64,000 nucleotides of DNA from Amycolatopsis circi (GCF_003385235.1 NZ_PQIA01000028.1:1-64000); one strand, 5' to 3'; positions 27,546 through 35,672 are shown, numbered from the stretch's first letter. The notes: generated by a model not told the origin, from the letters alone. Program-made: numbers and translations.

Positions 27546-28313
27546 GTGAGCGTCGAACTGGGCACTTTCCTGCGCAGCCGCCGCGAGCGGATCGCCCCGG
27601 CCGACGCGGGCCTGCCGCTCACCGGACGCCGCCGCACGCCTGGGTTGCGCCGCGAAGAGCTGGCCCTACTGGCCGGAATCAGCGCCACCTGGCTCACCTA
27701 CCTCGAACAGGGCCGCGACGTCCGCCCGTCCGACCAGGTGCTCGACGCCCTGGCCCGCGCACTCCGGCTGACCAGCGCCGAGCAGGAACACCTCCGCCGC
27801 CTCGCCGATGGCGGAGAAGCCCCCGAGGACGCCCCCGAAGAGGCTGCGCCCGAGGTCGCGGGCGTCCCGGCGATGCTGGGCGACAACCCCGCGTACGTCA
27901 CCGGGATTTGTTACGACCTGCTCGCGTACAACGACGCCGCCGCGGAGCTGTTCCGGAACATCGAACCGGGCGCGAACGTCGTGCGCTGGATGTTCACCGA
28001 GCCCGCGGCCCGCGAGGTCCTGATCGACTGGGAGCAGGAGGCGCGCAACATCCTGGCCCGGCTGCGGGCGATCGCCGGACGGCACCCCGACCACCCGCGC
28101 GTGACCCGGCTCGTGGCCGAACTGACCGAGGCCAGCCCCGAGGTGCGCGAATGGTGGCCGCACTACGAAATCCAGTTCAGCCACGCAGGTCACAAGCGTT
28201 TTCGGCATCCCCGGCTTGGGGTGGTCACCGCGACGCACGCCGCGTTCCACGTCGCCGAGCGTCCGGAGCAGACGCTGGTGGTCTATCGGCTGCCGAGCGG
28301 TACTGGCGAGTAG
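27546..28313 (+). CDS. XRE-family regulator with MmyB-like ligand-binding domain
   Basis: The product is 255 residues from GTG 27546 (GGAGG lies 13 nt upstream). Its N-terminal HTH contains TPGLRREELALLAGISATWL and LEQGRDVRPSDQVLDALARAL, the signature of the MmyB-like group, and the C-terminal 160 residues fit the PAS-like ligand domain (YDLLAYNDAAAELFRNIEPG, PHYEIQFSHAGHKRFRHP). Regulators of this type usually control an adjacent divergently transcribed dehydrogenase, as here. Confidence 0.9.
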   Translation: MSVELGTFLRSRRERIAPADAGLPLTGRRRTPGLRREELALLAGISATWLTYLEQGRDVRPSDQVLDALARALRLTSAEQEHLRRLADGGEAPEDAPEEAAPEVAGVPAMLGDNPAYVTGICYDLLAYNDAAAELFRNIEPGANVVRWMFTEPAAREVLIDWEQEARNILARLRAIAGRHPDHPRVTRLVAELTEASPEVREWWPHYEIQFSHAGHKRFRHPRLGVVTATHAAFHVAERPEQTLVVYRLPSGTGE

Positions 28314-28317
28314 GAAG

Positions 28318-28347
28318 TACTTTCGAGTAACTGTTACCTGAGGTAAC
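28318..28347. promoter_or_regulatory. Overlapping dyads in front of the monooxygenase operon
   Basis: TACTTTCGAGTA (28318-28329), GTAACTGTTAC (28327-28337) and GTTACCTGAGGTAAC (28333-28347, 7-bp arms around one base) overlap. The outer two have the TAC-N6-GTA then TAC-N5-GTA arrangement seen upstream of the SDR gene. A TetR-type repressor site is plausible. Confidence 0.55.
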
Positions 28348-28388
28348 ATCAACGCTGCCAGACCCCCAGCGCAGCGGAGGCCGACAAG

Positions 28389-29858
28389 ATGACCGAGCGG
28401 TTCAAGGTCGTGATCGTGGGCACCGGGTTTTCCGGGCTCGGCCAGGCGATCCAGCTCGAAAAAGCGGGCATCCGGGACTACGTGATCCTGGAAAAGGCCG
28501 ACGAGGTCGGCGGCACCTGGCGGGACAACTCGTACCCGGGCTGCGCGTGCGACGTGCAGTCGCACATGTACTCGTTCTCCTACGCGCAGAACCCGGACTG
28601 GAGCCGGTCGTTCTCGCCGCAGCCGGAGATCTTCGACTACCTCAAGGGCGTCGCCGACAAGTACCGCCTTCGCGAGAAGATCCGGTTCGGCGTCGAGATC
28701 ACCGGTGCGCACTGGGACGAGGGCGAACGCCGCTGGACGGTGGAGACCAAGGGCGGCACCGAGTTCTCCGCGCAGTTCCTCGTCGCCGGAGTCGGCGGGC
28801 TGCACATCCCGCAAATCCCGAAACTGCCGGGGATCGCCAAGTTCAAGGGCCAGACCTGGCATTCGGCGCAGTGGAACCACGAGTTCGACCTGGCGGGCAA
28901 GCGGGTCGCGGTGATCGGCACCGGCGCGAGCGCGGTGCAGTTCGTGCCGAAGATCGCGCCCGAGGTCGGCGAACTGACGCTGTTCCAGCGCACGCCGCCG
29001 TGGATCATGCCGAAGCCGGACCACGCGATGCCGGGCTGGGCCAGGCAGTTGTTCAAGCGCGTGCCGGGCACGCAGCGGCTGTACCGCAACGCCTTGTACT
29101 GGATGCTCGAATCCCGCGCGATCGGGTTCAACGGGCATCCGAAACTCATGCAGGCCGCCGAGGTTCTCGCGCGCAGGCACATCGCGAAGGGCATCAAAAA
29201 CCCCGCGCTGCGCCGGAAAGTCACGCCCGACTACACGATGGGCTGCAAACGCGTCCTGCTGTCGAATGACTATTTCCCGGCGCTGGACCGGCCGAACGTC
29301 GACGTGGTCACCGACGGCGTCGCCGAGGTCCGCGCGCACAGCATCGTCGACACCGCCGGAGTCGAGCACGAGGTCGACGCGATCATCTACGGCACCGGTT
29401 TCAAGGTGACCGACGCGCTGGAGTACCTCGACATCACCGGCGTCGGCGGCCGCAATCTCGCGAAAACCTGGTCCACCGAAGGAATCCAGACGCACAAGGG
29501 CATCACCGTGTCCGGCTTCCCGAACCTGTTCTTCCTGCTCGGCCCGAACACCGCGCTCGGCCACAACTCCGTGGTGTTCATGATCGAATCGCAGTCCCGC
29601 TACGTGGTCGACGCGATCCGGCTCGCCGATTCGCGCGGCGCGGCGGCGCTCGACGTGCGGCCGTCGGTGCAGGACGAATTCCAGGAGCAGATCCAGGCCA
29701 AGCTCGTCAAGGGCGTGTGGACCCAGGGCGGCTGCAAGAGCTGGTACCTCGACGCGAAGGGCGTCAACCGGACGATCTGGCCGGGCTTCACCTGGCGGTA
29801 CTGGCTGGAGACGCGGCGCGTCGAGCCGAGCGACTACGAGCTGAGCGGCCGGTCATGA
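28389..29858 (+). CDS. Flavin-containing Baeyer-Villiger-type monooxygenase
   Basis: The 489-residue enzyme has an FAD loop VIVGTGFSGLGQAIQLEKAG at the N-terminus, the BVMO fingerprint FKGQTWHSAQW near residue 160, and an NADPH loop VAVIGTGASAVQFV near 177. It inserts oxygen next to a carbonyl or oxidises a heteroatom using NADPH and O2. It is the first gene of a three-gene operon; its TGA overlaps the next ATG (ATGA at 29855-29858). The reductase encoded third may serve a partner oxygenase rather than this enzyme, which needs no separate reductase. Confidence 0.92.
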   Translation: MTERFKVVIVGTGFSGLGQAIQLEKAGIRDYVILEKADEVGGTWRDNSYPGCACDVQSHMYSFSYAQNPDWSRSFSPQPEIFDYLKGVADKYRLREKIRFGVEITGAHWDEGERRWTVETKGGTEFSAQFLVAGVGGLHIPQIPKLPGIAKFKGQTWHSAQWNHEFDLAGKRVAVIGTGASAVQFVPKIAPEVGELTLFQRTPPWIMPKPDHAMPGWARQLFKRVPGTQRLYRNALYWMLESRAIGFNGHPKLMQAAEVLARRHIAKGIKNPALRRKVTPDYTMGCKRVLLSNDYFPALDRPNVDVVTDGVAEVRAHSIVDTAGVEHEVDAIIYGTGFKVTDALEYLDITGVGGRNLAKTWSTEGIQTHKGITVSGFPNLFFLLGPNTALGHNSVVFMIESQSRYVVDAIRLADSRGAAALDVRPSVQDEFQEQIQAKLVKGVWTQGGCKSWYLDAKGVNRTIWPGFTWRYWLETRRVEPSDYELSGRS

Positions 29859-30715
29859 GTGCCGACCACGAGCAGATCGTGCTCCACGCGCGAGACGTGG
29901 AGTTCGACTTCTCCAAGCTGCCGATGCACTGGATTCCCGGGCAGCCGCAGGCCACGCACAGCATCAACGTGCTGCATCTGGCGCTGCCCGAGGGCGAACG
30001 CTGGTTCGTCGAGGTGTTCAAGCAGGCCGTCCCGCTGATCCGCGACGAGCGGCTCAAGGAGGACGTGCTCGGGTTCATCGGCCAGGAGGCGATGCACGCC
30101 CAGGCGCACGACGGCGCGGCCGAACATCTGGAGTCCGCCGGGGTTTCCGTGCGGCCGTACATCGCGCAGATGGAGTGGATGTTCCGGCGGCTGCTCGGCG
30201 ACCGGCCCCGATCGAGCCGGGAATGGCTGATCGAACGGCTCGCGATGGTCGCGGCGATCGAGCACTACACCGCGTTTCTCGGCCAATGGATCCTCGACGC
30301 GAAGGAACTCGACGCGGCCGGTGCGGACGAGACGATGCTGGATCTCCTTCGCTGGCACGGTGCGGAGGAGGTCGAGCACCGATCGGTGGCCTACGACCTG
30401 TTCTGCCACCTCGACGGCCGTTACGGTCGGCGAGTGCGGTCGATGATCGTGGTGACGCCGGTGCTGGCGTGGGTTTTCTTGCGTGGCACGCGATTCCTGA
30501 TGAAGAACGACCCGACGCGACCCGGCCGCGCGAACTTGCGGGCCTACCGCCGCGCCGCCCGCCGCGGGCTGCTGCCGGGACCGGGCGAACTGCTGCGCGA
30601 GATCCGGCCGTACTTCCGGAAGTCCTATCACCCCACGGAAACCGGCAACACCGATCAGGCGGTGGCGTACCTGGCGAGTTCGCCCGCGGCCAAGGCCGCC
30701 GACGCTCCGCGATGA
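29855..30715 (+). CDS. Metal-dependent hydrolase family protein (PF10118-type), ferritin-like
   Basis: The 286-residue protein shows a helical bundle with metal-ligand motifs spaced as in diiron proteins: FIGQEAMHAQAHDGAAEHL near residue 75, AIEHYTAFLGQW near 133 and WHGAEEVEHRSVAYDLF near 167. The family is annotated as predicted metal-dependent hydrolase, but the ExxH pairs suggest an oxygen-activating diiron site. It is coupled by ATGA to both neighbours, so it may use electrons from the following reductase. Confidence 0.85.
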   Translation: MSADHEQIVLHARDVEFDFSKLPMHWIPGQPQATHSINVLHLALPEGERWFVEVFKQAVPLIRDERLKEDVLGFIGQEAMHAQAHDGAAEHLESAGVSVRPYIAQMEWMFRRLLGDRPRSSREWLIERLAMVAAIEHYTAFLGQWILDAKELDAAGADETMLDLLRWHGAEEVEHRSVAYDLFCHLDGRYGRRVRSMIVVTPVLAWVFLRGTRFLMKNDPTRPGRANLRAYRRAARRGLLPGPGELLREIRPYFRKSYHPTETGNTDQAVAYLASSPAAKAADAPR

Positions 30716-31710
30716 CCGCACCGCAGTTCCCGCCCCGGCTCGACGGCAGCGGCAGGCGCGACCGGCTGATGTCCACTTTGGTCGCCGTCGGCGCGGCTTA
30801 CCGGCGGCTGGCCGAGATTTCCGGCCGACGGCGTCCTCCGGTGCAAGAAGTCGACCGTCGATTGCCGTTGGTCGTCGATGCCGTCCGCACCGAAGCCGAC
30901 GGCGTGGTGAGTCTCCGGCTCGTACGTCCGGACGGAAACCCGTTGCCAGCTTGGCGTCCCGGCGCGCACATCGACCTGCTGCTGCCTTCGGGAATGGTGC
31001 GGCAGTACTCGCTGTGCGGCTCGCCTTCGGACCTGTCGCATTACCGGATTGCCGTGCGGCGCATTGGTTCCGCGTCCACCGAGGCACACACGCTCACTGC
31101 CGGAACTCGCGTCACAGTGCGCGGTCCGCGCAACGCTTTCCCATTCGTCACCGCGCCCGCATACCACTTCATCGCGGGCGGAATCGGGATCACGCCGATC
31201 CTCCCGATGGTGCATCGCGCGGAGGCGAGCGGCGCGGACTGGCGGCTGGTCTACACCGGCCGCGACCGGGAGTCGATGCCGTTCCTCGACGAACTCCCGG
31301 CCGAGCGAGTGCGGATCCGGCCGGACACAGAATTCGGCATCCCGGCGTCCGGCGCGGAACTGCTGGAGGAAATGCCCGCCGGAGCTTCGGTGTACTGCTG
31401 CGGCCCGGTGCCGATGATCACCGGCGTCCGCGTCGACCTGGCCCGCACGGGTGCCGCCGCAGTGTACTTCGAGAGATTCTCGCCGCCGCCGATCGTGGAC
31501 GGCGAGCCGTTCCGCGTGATCCTGCGGCGCAGCGGCCATACGCTCGACGTGCCCGCCGACCGCTCCACGCTCGACGTCGTGCGCGAGGTGCTGCCCGACG
31601 TGCCGTACTCGTGTCGTCAGGGCTTCTGCGGCACCTGCGAGGTAGCGGCCGAAGACGGCGGGCGCGTGCGGATTTGCGTCGAGCGTGGGGCGGCGGTGCT
31701 GGAGTTGTGA
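30712..31710 (+). CDS. PDR/VanB-family oxidoreductase with shortened 2Fe-2S loop
   Basis: The 332-residue reductase has a flavin site (RQYSLCGSP near residue 99), an NAD(P) site (GGIGITPILPM near 155) and a C-terminal plant-type ferredoxin domain (SCRQGFCGTC). Family members usually have about 25-30 residues between the third and fourth cluster cysteines; here only 12 separate GTC from RICVERG. The fourth Cys is kept, so the cluster may still form. It overlaps the hydrolase gene by 4 bp. It should pass electrons from NAD(P)H to an oxygenase, probably the adjacent diiron-like protein. Confidence 0.88.
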   Translation: MTAPQFPPRLDGSGRRDRLMSTLVAVGAAYRRLAEISGRRRPPVQEVDRRLPLVVDAVRTEADGVVSLRLVRPDGNPLPAWRPGAHIDLLLPSGMVRQYSLCGSPSDLSHYRIAVRRIGSASTEAHTLTAGTRVTVRGPRNAFPFVTAPAYHFIAGGIGITPILPMVHRAEASGADWRLVYTGRDRESMPFLDELPAERVRIRPDTEFGIPASGAELLEEMPAGASVYCCGPVPMITGVRVDLARTGAAAVYFERFSPPPIVDGEPFRVILRRSGHTLDVPADRSTLDVVREVLPDVPYSCRQGFCGTCEVAAEDGGRVRICVERGAAVLEL

Positions 31711-31746
31711 GTGTTTACGCCGGTTAGAACCGGTTTTAACACTCAC
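31707..31746. repeat. 40-bp palindromic repeat, copy 1 (likely bidirectional terminator)
   Basis: GTGAGTGTT (31707-31715) pairs with AACACTCAC (31738-31746), and inside them CCGGTT pairs with AACCGG around AG. The TGA stop of the reductase lies in the left arm, and the convergent YciI stop follows at 31752. Its reverse complement matches the element at 57632-57671 at 35 of 40 positions. Confidence 0.8.
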
Positions 31747-31751
31747 GAGCC

Positions 31752-32027
31752 TTACTGGACCCAGGTCCCCAACACCGGCTTGAACTCGCGGACGGTGCGC
31801 TCGGCCACCACGCCCTCGATCGCGTACGGGTCGTTGTCGATCAGCTCGGTCAGCGCCGCCTCGTCCTCGGCCTGCCAGAGCACCAGCCCGCCGGAGTTGT
31901 CCGCGAGCGGACCCGCGACGGCGACGCGACCTGCCTCGACGTGCTCTTTCAGGTAGTCCCGGTGCCGCGGCCGGACGTCGGCCAGCTTCTCCTGGACGTA
32001 GCGGATTTCGACGAGGTACCAGGCCAT
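31752..32027 (-). CDS. YciI family protein
   Basis: The 91-residue protein fits the YciI/dimeric ferredoxin-like fold: MAWYLVEIRYVQEKLADVRP, HRDYLKEHVEAGRVAVAGPL with the conserved His and the putative catalytic region, and IDNDPYAIEGVVAERTVREF. It is a small cytoplasmic protein related to muconolactone-isomerase-like and stress proteins; specific function is unknown. It is convergent with the PDR-type reductase. Confidence 0.88.
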   Translation of the reverse strand: MAWYLVEIRYVQEKLADVRPRHRDYLKEHVEAGRVAVAGPLADNSGGLVLWQAEDEAALTELIDNDPYAIEGVVAERTVREFKPVLGTWVQ

Positions 32028-32222
32028 GCGCTTACTCCCGGGGTGAACACGACGGTGACGCCGCAGACGCTACCGGTGACCTCCGGGCAGACGCACCATG
32101 CGAGCGGTGGCAGCGGAAGGCCAACCCGATAGGCTGGGCGCGGGCGGAACCTGTGTGCACGCTGAGCCCATCGCGCGCCAACGGGCCTGCTGAGCGGACA
32201 CGTCGAGGACAGGCGGGGATAC

Positions 32223-32798
32223 ATGCTGGAGGGGAACGCGGAACGCAGCGTCGAGGCGACCCTCGGCCACCTGCGGACCATGGACGGGCCGGTCCCGGCG
32301 CAGCCGCCGACCGCCCCGTTGAACCTGGAAGACCTCTACCGGCAGCACCGGATGCGGCTCGTGCGGCTCGCCATCCTGCTGGTCGACGAGCCGGCCACGG
32401 CCGAGGACGTCGTGCAGGAGGCCTTCACCGGGCTGCACCGCAACTGGGGCAGGCTGCGCGACGCCGCGGCAGCGGTCGGCTACCTGCGCACCGCGGTGGT
32501 CAACGGGTCGCGCAGCGTGCTGCGGCGGCGCAAGACCGCGCGCGAGTACGTGCCCCCGCACGCGGTGAACGCCCGGTCCGCGGAAAGCCTCGCGATGCTC
32601 TCGAGCGAGCACCAGGCCGTGGTCAACGCCCTGTCGAAGCTTCCGCCGCGCCAGCGCGAGGTGCTCGTGCTGCGCTACTACGGCGGGCTGAGCGAAGCGG
32701 AGATTTCCGAAGCCGCGGGCATTTCGAAGGGCACTGTGAAGTCAACCGCCAGCCGAGCGCTGGAGGCGCTGCAGAAGGCAATGCAGCCGCCCCAGTGA
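32223..32798 (+). CDS. SigE-family ECF-type RNA polymerase sigma factor
   Basis: The 191-residue protein has sigma region 2 (LEDLYRQHRMRLVRLAILLV, EDVVQEAFTGLHRNW) and region 4 (LPPRQREVLVLRYYGGLSEA, AAGISKGTVKSTASRALEAL). The first about 35 residues are an extra Ala/Pro-rich extension. No anti-sigma gene follows; the next gene is nagA with its own DasR-like operator. It directs transcription of an unknown regulon. Confidence 0.9.
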   Translation: MLEGNAERSVEATLGHLRTMDGPVPAQPPTAPLNLEDLYRQHRMRLVRLAILLVDEPATAEDVVQEAFTGLHRNWGRLRDAAAAVGYLRTAVVNGSRSVLRRRKTAREYVPPHAVNARSAESLAMLSSEHQAVVNALSKLPPRQREVLVLRYYGGLSEAEISEAAGISKGTVKSTASRALEALQKAMQPPQ

Positions 32799-32834
32799 CC
32801 TGGCCGGACCAATCTCGCGCTGGTCGGCCCTCTC

Positions 32835-32846
32835 TGGTCCAGACCA
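32835..32846 (+). promoter_or_regulatory. DasR-like operator (dre) at the nagA start
   Basis: TGGTCCAGACCA is a perfect TGGTC/GACCA inverted repeat with a 2-bp centre, matching the core of the actinobacterial DasR site that controls GlcNAc catabolism. It ends 4 bp before ATG 32851. Further half-sites GACCA (32807-32811) and TGGTC (32821-32825) lie upstream. Confidence 0.8.
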
Positions 32847-32850
32847 ATAT

Positions 32851-34041
32851 ATGCTGGACCGCGTGAAGCACCCCGGAGACTTCGTCATCACGGGCGGCCG
32901 CGTCGTGGCCCCGGACCGCGTACTCGACGACGGCTGGCTCGCCGTGTCCGGCGGACAGATCGCCGCGGTAGGCACCGGCACACCCCCGAGCAGCGCGGAT
33001 GCCGCGACGGTGGACGTCGCAGGAGCGCTGGTCGTGCCGGGTTTCGTGGACACCCATTGCCACGGCGGCGGCGGTGCCTCGTTCTCGACGCTCGACCCGG
33101 ACGAGATCCGCACCGCGGTCCGCGCGCACCGGCGGCACGGCACCACGACCATGCTCGCGAGCCTGGTCTCCGACCCGATCGACCTGCTCACCGAGCAGAT
33201 CGCCGCGCTGCGCGAACTCGTGCAGGAGGGCGACCTCGCGGGCATCCACCTGGAGGGCCCGTTCATCTCGCGTGCCCGCTGCGGCGCGCACGACCCCGAC
33301 ACGCTGCGCGAGCCGGATACCGGCACCGTCGAGAAGCTGCTGCGCGCCGGCCACGGCGCCATCCGGATGGTCACGCTCGCGCCGGAGCTGAACGGCGGCG
33401 TCAAGGCGGTCCGGCAGCTCGCGGAGTCGGGCGTGATCGCCGCGATCGGCCACACCGACGGGGTCGCTGACCAGCTGGTTCCGGCCATCGACGCCGGCGC
33501 GACGGTCGCCACCCACCTGTTCAACGGCATGCGTCCGCTGCACCACCGCGAGCCGGGCCCGGTCGGCGTGCTGCTCGACGACGAGCGCGTGACCGTCGAG
33601 TTGATCTGCGACCTGGTGCACCTGCACCCGACGGTCGTGCGGCTGGCCGCGCAGCACGCGGGCCGCGGCCGGACGGTGCTGATCACCGACGCCATGTCGG
33701 CCACCGACGCCGCCGACGGCCGCTACACCCTCGGCAGGCTGGAGGTCGACGTCCACGACGGCGTCGCCACGCTGGACAACGGTTCACTCGCCGGAAGCAC
33801 GCTGACCATGGACAACGCCTTCCGCAACCTGGTGAAGGGTGCGAAACTCGACGTACTGGACGCCGTCCGGGCGACGTCGGCGCGACCGGCCGAACTGCTC
33901 GGCATCGCCGACCGCACCGGCGCACTGCGCCCCGGCCTCGCCGCGGACGCCGTGATCCTGGACGACGACCTGCGCCCGTCCCGGGTACTGCACCGGGGCG
34001 AGTGGGTCGCCGAGGCGGGCCGGGCTACCTTGAGTACGTGA
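32851..34041 (+). CDS. nagA: N-acetylglucosamine-6-phosphate deacetylase
   Basis: The 396-residue amidohydrolase carries FVDTHCHGGGGASFSTLDPD (metal HxH), HLEGPFISRARCGAHDPD (Glu metal ligand), AIGHTDG, THLFNGMRPLHHREPG and LITDAMSATDAADG (catalytic Asp). It removes acetate from GlcNAc-6-P to give glucosamine-6-P. ATG 32851 and GTG 32863 are both possible; neither has a Shine-Dalgarno, and the dre site sits where one would be, so a leaderless mRNA or the GTG start is likely. Regulation by a DasR homologue is strongly suggested. Confidence 0.94.
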   Translation: MLDRVKHPGDFVITGGRVVAPDRVLDDGWLAVSGGQIAAVGTGTPPSSADAATVDVAGALVVPGFVDTHCHGGGGASFSTLDPDEIRTAVRAHRRHGTTTMLASLVSDPIDLLTEQIAALRELVQEGDLAGIHLEGPFISRARCGAHDPDTLREPDTGTVEKLLRAGHGAIRMVTLAPELNGGVKAVRQLAESGVIAAIGHTDGVADQLVPAIDAGATVATHLFNGMRPLHHREPGPVGVLLDDERVTVELICDLVHLHPTVVRLAAQHAGRGRTVLITDAMSATDAADGRYTLGRLEVDVHDGVATLDNGSLAGSTLTMDNAFRNLVKGAKLDVLDAVRATSARPAELLGIADRTGALRPGLAADAVILDDDLRPSRVLHRGEWVAEAGRATLST

Positions 34042-34073
34042 CGAGCTAGCACTTCGACAGGCGGACGGAGCGG

Positions 34074-34649
34074 ATGAGCGAGCCGAAAGACCCGGAACGG
34101 TTACTGGCCGACGCGCTGCGTGCACAAGCCGTCTTCGCCCCGCATGTCGTGGCGAACCCGGTCGAAGAGCCCGCCGGTGCCGCTGACTCCGGTTCCGGGA
34201 CCGGCTCGCAAGGCGCGGTCCAGCCCGGCCCTTCCGGCACCGGATCGTTCAGCGCCGCCGGCGGTCCCGGAATTTCCGGCCCCGGTACTGCCGGGACCGG
34301 CTCCTTCGCCGCCGCTCCGGCTTCCGGCACCGGCTCGTTCGGCGCTTCGGCTCAGACGGGCGCGCCGTCGCAGACCGGCCCGACCACCGAACTGCCGCCC
34401 AACTACGGCCTGTTGTCCGGGGCGGGCGCCGACTCGCTCGCCCGAGAACGCGCCGCCCTCGATGCGGCCGACTACACCTCGCCCGGCACGACCGGCTCGA
34501 TCCCGCCGGTCGGGGCCAACGACGCGACCGTCCGCCGTCCCGTTCAGGCGGCGCAGAGCGGCCCCCTGCCCGCGCACTGGGTCCTGCTGCTGGCCGTGCT
34601 GCTGGGGCTGGCCGCCGGGTCCGTCATCGGCCTCCTGACGCTGATCTGA
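34074..34649 (+). CDS. C-terminally membrane-anchored protein with GTGSF repeats
   Basis: The 191-residue protein has a short charged N-terminus (SEPKDPERLLADALRAQA), a long Gly/Ser/Thr/Pro-rich linker (about residues 30-160) with three GTGSF repeats, and one C-terminal helix (WVLLLAVLLGLAAGSVIGLL). It has no signal peptide, so the linker is cytoplasmic if tail-anchored. GGAG precedes ATG 34074. It follows nagA by 32 bp and is probably co-transcribed. The family is not recognised. Confidence 0.7.
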   Translation: MSEPKDPERLLADALRAQAVFAPHVVANPVEEPAGAADSGSGTGSQGAVQPGPSGTGSFSAAGGPGISGPGTAGTGSFAAAPASGTGSFGASAQTGAPSQTGPTTELPPNYGLLSGAGADSLARERAALDAADYTSPGTTGSIPPVGANDATVRRPVQAAQSGPLPAHWVLLLAVLLGLAAGSVIGLLTLI

Positions 34650-34724
34650 GGCCGGGATCCGCCCCGGCTTGCCCGGACGGTCACTCCGGCAGGCACTCCC
34701 GGGCCGAGTTCTTACTGTGCCGAT

Positions 34725-34819
34725 CGTTGCTAATCCGACCACAGCCACGGCCGAATGACTTCGCCGCAACGGTTACGTGCCGCTGCGGGGTCGGCCTGCT
34801 TTTGGCCGGATTAGCAACG
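34725..34819. promoter_or_regulatory. Long-range 13-bp inverted repeat upstream of DedA gene
   Basis: CGTTGCTAATCCG (34725-34737) and CGGATTAGCAACG (34807-34819) are perfect complements separated by 69 bp, inside the 244-bp gap before the DedA gene. They could be two operator halves allowing looping, or the base stem of a structured leader. Confidence 0.5.
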
Positions 34820-34893
34820 GCGATCTTACACCGATGACCTGCGATTTCCTTGCCCGATGAGGCCACCGTGAGTCACCCTGTACCGTTTTCGGT

Positions 34894-35598
34894 GTGATTC
34901 TCGCCCAGAACACAGTGACCACCATGTCCCTGCTGCCGTCGTGGCTGGACCCGCAGCATCTGCTGAACGGGCTGACGGCGCCCGTGATCGCCGTGCTGTG
35001 CTTGATCATCTTCATCGAGAGCAGCATCTTCCCGGTGCTGCCCGGCGACTCGCTGCTCTTCACCGCGGGCCTGTTCATCGCGAACGGGACGCTGAAGGCG
35101 CCGCTGTGGCTGGTGTGCGTGCTGGTCACGGTCGCCGCGCTGCTGGGCAACGTCGTGGGGTACTACCTCGGCTACTTCGCCGGGCCGAAGCTGTTCAGCA
35201 GGCCGGATTCGAAGTTCTTCAAGCAGGAGTACGTCGACAAGACGCACAGCTTCCTGGAGAAGCACGGTCCGAAGGCCGTCGTGCTGGCCCGGTTCGTGCC
35301 GTTCGTGCGGACGTTCATCACCTGGATCGCCGGCATCGGCCGGATGGACCCGAAGCGCTACTTCACGTACACGATCCTCGGCGGCATCCTCTGGGCCGCG
35401 GGCATCACCGTGCTGGGGTCGCTGCTGGGCAACATCGGCTTCATCCGGGACAACGTCGACGCGATCTTCGTCCTCATCGTGCTGGTGTCGGTGGTCCCGA
35501 TCGCCATCGAGTACCTGAAGAGCCGCCGCGAGAAGAAGGCTCGTCCGGCCGACGATTCGGCCGACGTCACGCAGCAGATCCCGCGCGTGCGCGACTGA
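34894..35598 (+). CDS. DedA-family (VTT domain) membrane protein
   Basis: The 234-residue polytopic protein has the family motifs FIESSIFPVLPGDSLLFTAG, GNVVGYYLGYFAGPKLF, FLEKHGPKAVVLARFVPFVR and GIGRMDPKRYFTYTILGGIL, with the conserved acidic and Arg residues in re-entrant loops. DedA proteins act as lipid transporters; some (UptA/PopT) recycle undecaprenyl phosphate. GTG 34894 or ATG 34924 can start it. A strong bidirectional terminator follows. A second DedA gene lies at 47201. Confidence 0.9.
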   Translation: MILAQNTVTTMSLLPSWLDPQHLLNGLTAPVIAVLCLIIFIESSIFPVLPGDSLLFTAGLFIANGTLKAPLWLVCVLVTVAALLGNVVGYYLGYFAGPKLFSRPDSKFFKQEYVDKTHSFLEKHGPKAVVLARFVPFVRTFITWIAGIGRMDPKRYFTYTILGGILWAAGITVLGSLLGNIGFIRDNVDAIFVLIVLVSVVPIAIEYLKSRREKKARPADDSADVTQQIPRVRD

Positions 35599-35614
35599 GG
35601 TTTTCTCGGCTGGC

Positions 35615-35650
35615 CGAAGCGGCGTCCGGACTTTTCCGGACGCCGCTTCG
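35615..35650. terminator. Bidirectional terminator between DedA and GlcD-like genes
   Basis: CGAAGCGGCGTCCGGA and TCCGGACGCCGCTTCG form a perfect 16-bp stem with a CTTT loop between convergent stop codons (35598 and 35673). Confidence 0.85.
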
Positions 35651-35672
35651 TCGTTGCTGGGTGGTGCTGGGG

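Noticed and set aside
25059..31710. Equivalence of this block to the mycobacterial mymA operon
   Set aside because: A monooxygenase, SDR and dehydrogenase are all present, but gene order, orientation and the missing lipase, FadD and acyltransferase genes do not match.
34725..34893. Possible c-di-AMP or other riboswitch ahead of the DedA gene
   Set aside because: Only one long-range stem is visible and none of the conserved core elements of known riboswitches could be matched by eye.
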